13,037 nt of DNA from Betaproteobacteria bacterium UBA2592 (lineage in GTDB: Bacteria; Pseudomonadota; Gammaproteobacteria; Burkholderiales; Rhodocyclaceae): positions 1 through 13,037 of the forward strand of contig DDKS01000061.1 of the NCBI GenBank assembly GCA_002340095.1. The letters are read 5' to 3'. Position numbers and translations under genes: made by a program. A model generated the notes under the pieces. The model searched no databases. It was not told where the DNA came from and was given only the letters and a program-made list of their open reading frames with translations. Positions 7,153-13,037 of this stretch are shown piece by piece. Positions within the stretch are counted from its first letter, which is position 1. Each line of letters begins with the position of its first letter.

Positions 7153-8091
7153 ATGCTGTCCATGTTCTTCTCGCAGCGCAGGCGTCTGAAGCCCGGGTGG
7201 CTTGCCGTCTGCATGGGGCAGGATGGCACGGGCCTGGCCGCGGTGCGGCAGGAGGCGGGGCAGCCTGCGGTCCAGTGGGTCGCCATGGAGGAGGGCGCTG
7301 ACGCCGATCTGGCTGCCCTGACCAAGACCCGGGGGCTGGCGGGCTCGCGCCTGGTCACCCTGATGCCGGCGGGCAGCTACCAGATCGTCCAGATGAACGC
7401 TCCGGCGGTTCCCCGGGCGGAATGGAAGGATGCCCTGCGCTGGCAGCTCAAGGACTTCATCGATTTTCCGGTGGAGCAAGCCACTTTCGACGTGCTCGAG
7501 ATTCCCACCGAGCCCTATGCCCCCGGCCGGCCTACGATGGTCTATGTGGTGGTGGCGGCAAACGCCCAGGTGGCGCCCCTGATGCAGCGTTTCGACAGCC
7601 TGCGCCTGAGCCTGGAGGCCATCGACATTCCCGAGCTGGCCCTACGCAACGTCGCGGCCCTGCTGGAGGACGAGAATCGGGGGCTGGCGCTTCTGAGCTT
7701 TGACCGGGGCGGAGGCTTGCTGGTCATCACCTTCAAGGGCGAGCTCTACGCCAGCCGTCGTATCGAAATTCCCCTAGAGCAGTTTGCCATGTCCGACCAG
7801 GAGCGGCGCCAGTCCCTGTTCGAGCGCATTGGCCTGGAGCTGCAGCGGACCCTGGATGCCTTCGACCGGCAGTACAGTTTCATTTCGATCTCGCGGCTGC
7901 TGCTGGCCCCCCGTCCCGAACTGGGCGGCCTTCTGGATTACCTGGCCAGCAGCCTGTATGTTCCGGTGGAGAACATGGATCTGTCCGGGTGCATCGACCT
8001 GTCTGCCGCAGCCGGGTTGCAGCAGCCGGTCGAGCAGTCCAGGCATCTGCTCAACATCGGGGCTGCCCTGCGCCAGGAGGTGGCCGCATGA
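7153..8091 (+). CDS. mshI: MshI, PilM-like cytoplasmic pilus assembly protein
   Basis: This is a 312-residue protein without a membrane segment, of the MshI/PilM/GspL-cytoplasmic type with an actin-like fold. Residues about 67-117 (LVTLMPAGSYQIVQMNAP, then WKDALRWQLKDFIDFPVEQATFDVL) are the best-conserved MshI block. It would sit on the cytoplasmic side and bind the N-terminal INLL motif of the PilN-like protein encoded next, linking the assembly ATPase to the inner-membrane complex. ATG 7153 has only a weak GGCGGA (7136-7141) upstream; ATG 7162 (MFFSQRRR) is a possible alternative. It is the first gene of the second operon. Confidence 0.88.
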   Translation: MLSMFFSQRRRLKPGWLAVCMGQDGTGLAAVRQEAGQPAVQWVAMEEGADADLAALTKTRGLAGSRLVTLMPAGSYQIVQMNAPAVPRAEWKDALRWQLKDFIDFPVEQATFDVLEIPTEPYAPGRPTMVYVVVAANAQVAPLMQRFDSLRLSLEAIDIPELALRNVAALLEDENRGLALLSFDRGGGLLVITFKGELYASRRIEIPLEQFAMSDQERRQSLFERIGLELQRTLDAFDRQYSFISISRLLLAPRPELGGLLDYLASSLYVPVENMDLSGCIDLSAAAGLQQPVEQSRHLLNIGAALRQEVAA

Positions 8092-8753
8092 GTCAGCAGA
8101 TCAACCTGCTCAATCCGGAACTGCGGCCGAAAGCCGAGCTCCTCACCCTGAACCATGTGGTGTTGCTGGCCAGCCTGGTGCTCGTGGCGGTGATGCTGGC
8201 CGGCGCCTGGAGCCAGCATAAACTGAGTGCGGCCCGGGAGCGGGTGAGCACCCAGGAAAGGCAGCTCAAGGCGGCGCAGGCACAACTGGGGCAGCTCGTG
8301 GCCATGCAGGCCGGCCGGCGCCCCAGTGCGGCGCTGGAGCAGCAACTGGCTCAGGCCCGGCAACTGCTGACCGACAAGCAGGAGGTGCTGCGGATTCTGG
8401 AAAGCGGGGCCATCGGCCGTGCCGAGGGGTTTTCTTCTTTCATGGAGGCCCTGGCCCGCAGCGTTCCTGAAGGCCTGTGGTTGACGGGCTTCGATGTGTT
8501 GAGCGGCAACCAGCAGATGCGCATCGAAGGGCGCATGAATGCGGAATCCCTGTTGCCCCGTTTCGTGCAGCAGATGAATCTTCATCCCCGCTTGCAGGGC
8601 AAGGGGCTGTCCGCCTTGCAGATCCAGCAGCATGTGCCCCAGCCAGCTCTGCCGGGGCAGGAGGCTGCTGCGGCTCCGGTGGCTGTCAAGGAAGAGCCTC
8701 CGTACTGGAAGTTCGTGCTGGGAACCGAGTTCGACAAGGGAGGGCGGCCATGA
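8088..8753 (+). CDS. PilN-like inner-membrane pilus assembly protein of the MSHA locus
   Basis: This is a 221-residue bitopic protein. The N-terminal cytoplasmic QINLLNPELRP resembles the INLLP motif by which PilN binds PilM. One membrane helix follows at residues about 23-41 (HVVLLASLVLVAVMLAGAW), then a predicted coiled coil (about 45-105, rich in Gln, Ala and Leu), then a PilN-type ferredoxin-like domain with EGLWLTGFDVLSGNQQMRIEGRM. It should pair with the MshJ homologue encoded next. AGGAGGT (8075-8081) lies six bases before the ATG, which overlaps the mshI stop (ATGA). It sits between mshI and mshJ; I leave the symbol blank because naming of this gene varies. Confidence 0.85.
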   Translation: MSQQINLLNPELRPKAELLTLNHVVLLASLVLVAVMLAGAWSQHKLSAARERVSTQERQLKAAQAQLGQLVAMQAGRRPSAALEQQLAQARQLLTDKQEVLRILESGAIGRAEGFSSFMEALARSVPEGLWLTGFDVLSGNQQMRIEGRMNAESLLPRFVQQMNLHPRLQGKGLSALQIQQHVPQPALPGQEAAAAPVAVKEEPPYWKFVLGTEFDKGGRP

Positions 8754-9463
8754 AGTTGCTGCCCGCCAGCGCCCTGCAGCAATGGGAAAAATGGGCGGCG
8801 CGCTTCCAGGCCATGACCCGGCGGGAGCGCCTGATGATTGCCACGGCTCTGGTCGGCGGAGTGGCTTACCTGGGCGTGGTGCTCTGGGTGGAGCCGACCT
8901 TTGCCCGGGCCCGGCAGCAAGAAAAGCAGGCAGCGGCCCAGGCGGCGGAACTGGCGGGGCTGCAGGCCCAGATCCAGGCGCTCGGGCAGCAGGTGGCCCG
9001 GGATCCGGATCTGCCCTTGCGCCAGAACATGGCGGCCCTGGAGGAGCAGATGGCCGGGCTTGATCAGCGCATGGATGCCTTCAAGGGCAGTCTGGTGGCG
9101 CCAGGTGAGGCGGCCGTGCTGCTGGGGGATCTGGTAAGGCGCCATCCCGGTGTCCGGGTGGCGGGTTTTACGACCCTGCCTCCTGCCGGTCTGCTGGCCG
9201 GGCGGGATGCTGCCGGGGCAGGTGCGGCGGCCCAGGTCGCGTCCCCCTCCGCCTCTCGCATCCTGGATGTCTACCAGCATGGTTTTGAACTCAAGTTGCG
9301 GGGGAATTATCTGGACCTGCTGGCTTACCTGAAGGTGCTGGAAGCACAACCCAAGCAGTTGCTCTGGCATCGGGCCACCCTGGTGGTGCGGGAGTATCCC
9401 GAGTCGGAGCTGACCCTGCATGTCTATACCCTGAGCCTGGATAAACACTGGTTGTCCCTATGA
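8750..9463 (+). CDS. mshJ: MshJ, PilO-like inner-membrane pilus assembly protein
   Basis: This is a 237-residue bitopic protein. A cytoplasmic N-terminus containing MTRRERLMI, typical of the PilO/GspM/MshJ group, precedes a membrane helix at about residues 29-46. A long Ala/Gln coiled coil (about 52-112) follows, then a periplasmic domain ending FELKLRGNYLDLLAYLKVLEAQPKQLLW, the conserved MshJ block. It would form the alignment subcomplex with the PilN-like protein. AAGGGAGGG (8736-8744) is five bases before the ATG, which overlaps the preceding stop (ATGA). Confidence 0.88.
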   Translation: MKLLPASALQQWEKWAARFQAMTRRERLMIATALVGGVAYLGVVLWVEPTFARARQQEKQAAAQAAELAGLQAQIQALGQQVARDPDLPLRQNMAALEEQMAGLDQRMDAFKGSLVAPGEAAVLLGDLVRRHPGVRVAGFTTLPPAGLLAGRDAAGAGAAAQVASPSASRILDVYQHGFELKLRGNYLDLLAYLKVLEAQPKQLLWHRATLVVREYPESELTLHVYTLSLDKHWLSL

Positions 9464-9816
9464 AGCCTCTGCTCCTGATCCTGCTGTCCTGCCTGCCCAC
9501 CCTGCTGTGTGCGGCGGGCGAGGATTCGCCGTTGCGGGACCCGACCCGGCCGCCTGGCCTGGACCCCGGCTTTTCCCAGGCTTCCGGAGCGCAGGGGCCG
9601 CGCCTGGATGCCGTCAAACGGATTCGCTCCGGCAAGGCGCTGGCGCTGATCAATGGTGTCCCGCTGCATGTGGGGGACGAGATCCAGGGCTTGCGCCTCG
9701 TGTCCATCACGGGAACGGGCGTCGTCCTGGAAGGGCCCGAGGGGCGTCAGGAGCTGCGGCTCACCCCGGCAGTCGAACGTTCCCTGCCAGGCAGGGGGGC
9801 GACCGGAGGTAAATGA
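9460..9816 (+). CDS. mshK: MshK, periplasmic pilus assembly protein
   Basis: This is a 118-residue protein with an N-terminal signal peptide (MKPLLLILLSCLPTLLCAAG, cleavage near residue 18-20; not a good lipobox). The hallmark DPTRPP follows at residues 27-32. The C-terminal part, ALINGVPLHVGDEIQGLRLVSITGTGVVL, resembles the small beta domain of PilP and GspC that contacts the secretin. It would join the inner-membrane complex to MshL, encoded next. The ATG overlaps the mshJ stop (ATGA) and no ribosome site is evident, so translation probably depends on coupling. Confidence 0.85.
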   Translation: MKPLLLILLSCLPTLLCAAGEDSPLRDPTRPPGLDPGFSQASGAQGPRLDAVKRIRSGKALALINGVPLHVGDEIQGLRLVSITGTGVVLEGPEGRQELRLTPAVERSLPGRGATGGK

Positions 9817-11723
9817 AGATAAAGAACGGACGAACAATGCATCCTTTGACTCGGGGTCTGCTGGCCCTGGCGCTTGCGGCATCCCTGGCGGCTTGCACCC
9901 CCATGCTGCCCCGGGACGATACCTACGAACGGATTCAGGCCACCCTCGATCAGGCCAGCCAGCGCAAATCCCAGGAGCAGTCGGCCATCGATGCCGCCCT
10001 GCTGCCGCCCATGCAGGTGCCCCTCCCCGCTGCTGCCCGCCCCCTGGAGCCTCGTTTCGATCTGGCAGTGGTGGATGCTCCCGCGGCCCAGGTGTTTCTG
10101 GCCCTGGTGGATGGCACCCGCTACAGCATGTTGCTGCCATCGGATATTGCCGGAAGCCTGACCCTCAATCTCAAGAATGTCACGGTGCTCGAGGCCCTGG
10201 GCGTGATCCGTGAGCTCTATGGTTACGATTTCCAGGTGCAGGGCAACCGCATCCTGGTGCAGCCCAACACGCCCCAGACCCGCATCTTCCAGGTCAGCTA
10301 TCTGGCCAGCAAGCGGGGCGGCACTTCCACCACCCGGGTGATCTCCTCCAACAGCACCGGCAGTACCTCCTCGCCCTCCACGGGGACCGGAACGAGCGGT
10401 GTTGGCGGCAGTGTCAATCAGGCAGTGGAAACCACCAATGTGTTTACCGGCCAGTCTTCCGATTTCTGGCTGGAGCTGGGGGTGGGCATCGCCACCGCCC
10501 TGGACTGCACCTACGAGATCACCGCTTCCGGATCGGTGGGGGCTTCCGGCGCAGGCGGGGCGCCCCTGATGGCCCAGATGATGGGGCAGAACCTGAGCAA
10601 TCTCCGTTGCCCCGAGGGCCGGCGTTTCCTGATGAACAAGCAGTCCGGTGTGGTGATGGTGCGCGCCCTGCCTTCCGAGCTGCGGGAAGTGGGCGAACTG
10701 CTCAAGGCCATGCAGGCCGGGATCGAGCGCCAGGTGATGCTGGAAGCGAAGCTGATCGAGGTGGAGCTGAACGACGGTTTCCAGAGCGGGGTGAACTGGG
10801 CGGCGTTCGACAAGTTCGGCCGCCAGCGCTGGGGCGTGAACGCCAACAACAGCCAGTGGCCGGTGCAGAGCCAGGACGGGCAGTTGCGCCGCCTGACCCC
10901 GGAGACATATTCGAGCACCGATGGCATCACTCAGAACTGGGAAGGGGTGGCCCTGAGTGGGGCTTCCGGGCTGCTCAACAGCTTTTCTGTTCCCGGCGCC
11001 CTCGGGCTTTCCTTCCAGACCGGCGACTTTGCTTCCATCATCCAGTTCCTGGAGACCCAGGGTACCGTTTACGTGATGTCCAATCCTCGCATCGCCACCC
11101 TCAACAACCAGAAGGCGGTGCTCAAGGTGGGCTCCGATGATTACTACGTGACCGGGGTGGAGCCGGGGACCACTGCCGTGGGGAGCGGCAACAGCAACAC
11201 CTTCAATCCGCCCACCATCACGGCCCAGCCCTTCTTTTCCGGCATCGCCCTGGACGTGACGCCCCAGATCGACGACAACGGCATGATCACGTTGCATATC
11301 CGCCCGGCGGTGACGGAAGTGACCACCAAGGAACTGGTGGTGAATCTGGGCAGCCAGGCCGGCGCCTACACCCTGCCGTTCGCTTCGAGCCGGGTCAAGG
11401 AAACGGACAGCATCGTCCGGGTGCGGGATGGCATGATCGTGGCCATCGGCGGCCTCATGTCCCAGGAGCAGTCCAGTGGTGAGAGCAAGGTGCCCGGAGC
11501 GGGCGACATTCCCCTGCTGGGCCATTTCTTCAAGCAGACCAACCGGGGTATGCGCAAGCGCGAAATGGTGGTCCTGATCAAGCCTACCGTGATCCGCGCG
11601 GATGCCGACTGGCAGCAGGATCTCGAGGCCATGAGCAGCCGCCTGCAGGAATTCGATCCGCGCAAGCTGCCCGATCTGGCCAATCCGGTGACTTCCATCC
11701 GCACCCCAGCCCATGGGCAGTAG
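9813..11723 (+). CDS. mshL: MshL, outer-membrane secretin lipoprotein
   Basis: This is a 636-residue secretin, the pore through which the pilus leaves the cell. A lipoprotein signal ends in the lipobox LAAC (Cys28 from this start). Residues 82-152 are an STN-type N0 domain. Residues 176-205 form a Ser/Thr/Gly linker inside the N-domain region, and the secretin beta-barrel domain covers about 395-595. The latter carries VPGAGDIPLLGHFF (560-573) and REMVVLIKPTVI. The start is uncertain: ATG 9813 overlaps the mshK stop (ATGA) but has GGAGGT only two bases upstream. ATG 9837 (MHPLTRGLL) gives a neat 20-residue lipoprotein signal with a poor ribosome site. The protein is full length either way. 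Confidence 0.93.
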   Translation: MKIKNGRTMHPLTRGLLALALAASLAACTPMLPRDDTYERIQATLDQASQRKSQEQSAIDAALLPPMQVPLPAAARPLEPRFDLAVVDAPAAQVFLALVDGTRYSMLLPSDIAGSLTLNLKNVTVLEALGVIRELYGYDFQVQGNRILVQPNTPQTRIFQVSYLASKRGGTSTTRVISSNSTGSTSSPSTGTGTSGVGGSVNQAVETTNVFTGQSSDFWLELGVGIATALDCTYEITASGSVGASGAGGAPLMAQMMGQNLSNLRCPEGRRFLMNKQSGVVMVRALPSELREVGELLKAMQAGIERQVMLEAKLIEVELNDGFQSGVNWAAFDKFGRQRWGVNANNSQWPVQSQDGQLRRLTPETYSSTDGITQNWEGVALSGASGLLNSFSVPGALGLSFQTGDFASIIQFLETQGTVYVMSNPRIATLNNQKAVLKVGSDDYYVTGVEPGTTAVGSGNSNTFNPPTITAQPFFSGIALDVTPQIDDNGMITLHIRPAVTEVTTKELVVNLGSQAGAYTLPFASSRVKETDSIVRVRDGMIVAIGGLMSQEQSSGESKVPGAGDIPLLGHFFKQTNRGMRKREMVVLIKPTVIRADADWQQDLEAMSSRLQEFDPRKLPDLANPVTSIRTPAHGQ

Positions 11724-12579
11724 CCAGAACCTTGCCGTTCCCGCGCCCCCCTATCTGGCCCATTTCGGCCTGCGGGAGGCGCCCTTCAGCCTGACACCGG
11801 ACACCCAGTTCGCCTTTGGCACCCGGGCCCATGTGGAGGCGGTAAACACCCTGCTGGTGGCCCTGAACGGGGGGGAGGGTTTCGTCAAGATCGTCGGCGA
11901 GGTGGGCACCGGCAAGACCCTGCTCTGCCGACGCCTCCTCCGGGCCCTGCACGGGCGCGCCGTGACAGCCTACGTGCCCAATCCCCGGCTCTCGCCCACG
12001 GAACTGCTGGTGGCCCTGGCCGAGGAATTCCAGCTTGCCCTCGAAGGCAAGGACAATGCCCATCTGCTGACCAAGCAGCTCAACGATGGCTTGCTGGAAT
12101 TCGCCCGCCTCGGACGTGGCGTCGTGGTCTGCATCGACGAGGCCCAGGCCCTGCCCCGGGAAAGCCTGGAGACCCTGCGCCTGCTCTCCAATCTGGAAAC
12201 GGAAAAGCGCAAGCTGATGCAGATCGTGCTGTTCGGCCAGCCGGAACTGGACGTCCATCTGGACGATCCGTCGATCCGCCAGCTGAAGCAGCGGATTACC
12301 TTTCATTACCGGCTGGATGCCCTGCAACCGGAAGAGCTGCCCCTCTACATCGCCCACCGTCTCCAGGTGGCGGGAGCCAGCACCGGCGGCAACCTGTTCT
12401 GCAGCCGTGCGGTGCGCACCCTGTTCAAGGCAAGCGGGGGAACGCCCCGGCTGGTCAACATCCTCGCCAACAAGGCGATGATGGCAGCCTATGGGGAAGG
12501 GCAGGGGCAGGTGAAAAGCCGGCATGTGAAGGCGGCGGCCCGGGATACCGAAGGGGCCCGGTCAAGTTTCTGGTGGTGA
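11713..12579 (+). CDS. mshM: MshM, ExeA-like AAA ATPase
   Basis: This is a 288-residue AAA+ ATPase of the ExeA/GspA family. Walker A is GEVGTGKT (62-69), Walker B is VVVCIDEAQ (137-145), sensor 1 is the LLSNLE region (Asn160), and the C-terminal GGTPRLVN is the usual sensor 2 block. The opening YLAHFGLREAPFSLTPD is the family N-terminal signature. It ends after the ATPase module, without the membrane segment and peptidoglycan-binding domain of full ExeA, as expected for MshM. Its start overlaps the end of mshL by 11 bases with no clear ribosome site; no other in-frame ATG keeps the N-terminal motif. It likely helps secretin placement or assembly at the cell wall. Confidence 0.92.
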   Translation: MGSSQNLAVPAPPYLAHFGLREAPFSLTPDTQFAFGTRAHVEAVNTLLVALNGGEGFVKIVGEVGTGKTLLCRRLLRALHGRAVTAYVPNPRLSPTELLVALAEEFQLALEGKDNAHLLTKQLNDGLLEFARLGRGVVVCIDEAQALPRESLETLRLLSNLETEKRKLMQIVLFGQPELDVHLDDPSIRQLKQRITFHYRLDALQPEELPLYIAHRLQVAGASTGGNLFCSRAVRTLFKASGGTPRLVNILANKAMMAAYGEGQGQVKSRHVKAAARDTEGARSSFWW

Positions 12580-12588
12580 GGACAGATC

Positions 12589-13037
12589 GTGAGTTTGATC
12601 AATCGGATGCTGCAGGATCTCGATCGGCGTCAGGCTGTGGGCGGAAGCCGCAACGGTCTGCCTGAACAGGTGGTGGTGCCGGTTCAGGCTGCTTCCGGGC
12701 GGCGCCGGCTGCCCCTCCTGGCGGGATTCCTGGCGCTGACCCTGGCCGGAGCGGGGGGCTGGACGTACTGGCAATGGCAGCAAGGCGCCCTGCCGCAACT
12801 GGATGTCTGGCTCGGGGGGCGTCCCGTGGCCCAAGCGGTTCCTGCCCCGGTAGCGGTTCCGGTTGTGTCACCCCCTGCCGCTCAGGCCACCGCCGTACCG
12901 GGCACAGATGGCGCCACGCCGCCGGCAGCCCCCGCCCCGGCCGCCGAACCGGCACAAGCGTCCGTGGCACCCCAGGCCTTGCCGGCAGACGCGCAGGCTG
13001 CTCCCCTGCAGCCTGCCGCACCCGCACCCGCACCCGC
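12589..13037 (+). CDS. mshN: MshN, N-terminal part (cut by window end)
   Basis: The first 149 codons of an open frame begin at GTG 12589. The start MSLINRMLQDLDRR is the hallmark of MshN. A basic stretch and a membrane helix follow (residues about 41-62, LPLLAGFLALTLAGAGGWTYW), then a Pro/Ala/Val-rich periplasmic linker from about residue 80 to the edge. GAGGA (12578-12582), overlapping the mshM stop, lies six bases before the GTG. Full MshN continues with TPR repeats, which would be outside the window. Its role would be a periplasm-spanning link between the inner-membrane complex and the MshL secretin. No stop codon occurs before the edge. Confidence 0.88.
   Translation, partial: MSLINRMLQDLDRRQAVGGSRNGLPEQVVVPVQAASGRRRLPLLAGFLALTLAGAGGWTYWQWQQGALPQLDVWLGGRPVAQAVPAPVAVPVVSPPAAQATAVPGTDGATPPAAPAPAAEPAQASVAPQALPADAQAAPLQPAAPAPAP
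13015..13037 (+). repeat. Hexanucleotide CCCGCA tandem repeat at window end
   Basis: After a degenerate GCCGCA unit, CCCGCA repeats nearly three times up to the last base and encodes Pro-Ala repeats in the MshN linker. Its full length cannot be seen. Changes in copy number would keep the frame. Confidence 0.6.

Noticed and set aside
9747..11714. A 655-codon open frame on the - strand opposite mshL
   Set aside because: Same codon-aligned antisense effect; mshL is an unmistakable secretin.
1..13037. CRISPR arrays, tRNA or rRNA genes, insertion sequences, phage attachment sites
   Set aside because: No regularly spaced identical repeats, no cloverleaf or rRNA-like stretch, no transposase or integrase frame and no terminal inverted repeats were seen. 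The window is a continuous pilus locus.

Overview
The window carries a mannose-sensitive haemagglutinin (MSHA-type) type IV pilus locus. All genes lie on the + strand and fill the window almost completely. The DNA is GC-rich, with strongly G/C-ending codons and rare TTA, CTA and TCA codons. Together with the gene content and the PilN-like gene between mshI and mshJ, this suggests a betaproteobacterium, perhaps of the Rhodocyclales. The lineage is an inference; there is no rRNA or other taxonomic marker here.

Region 1 (about 1-6975) encodes the fibre. It holds a candidate promoter, two tandem MSHA-type major-pilin-like genes, a 1215-residue MshQ-like secreted protein, and four minor pilin or pseudopilin genes (mshC-, mshD-, mshO- and mshP-like). 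From mshQ onward the stop of each gene overlaps the start of the next, so the genes are probably translationally coupled.

Region 2 (6976-7152) is the only sizeable non-coding gap. It is AT-rich against its surroundings. It holds a weak terminator-like hairpin, a 13-bp odd palindrome and a 10-bp direct repeat, and probably contains the promoter of the next operon.

Region 3 (7153 to the window end) encodes the assembly machine. In order these are MshI (PilM-like), a PilN-like protein, MshJ (PilO-like), MshK (PilP/GspC-like periplasmic), MshL (outer-membrane secretin lipoprotein), MshM (ExeA-like AAA ATPase) and the start of MshN, which is cut by the window end. The extension ATPase (mshE) and platform protein (mshG) normally follow and are expected just outside. 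The first 83 bases and the last 449 bases are the only places where neighbouring context is missing.

The genes fit one system. MshI, the PilN-like protein and MshJ would form the inner-membrane alignment complex. MshK and MshN would bridge the periplasm to the MshL secretin, MshM would act as accessory ATPase, the minor pilins would prime the fibre, and the tandem pilins would build it. The most notable point is MshQ: ten bactofilin-like beta-helix repeats, then a domain carrying the ordered metal- and sugar-site signature of L-type (legume-type) lectins, then DUF6701. This makes it a concrete candidate for the sugar-binding component of this pilus.
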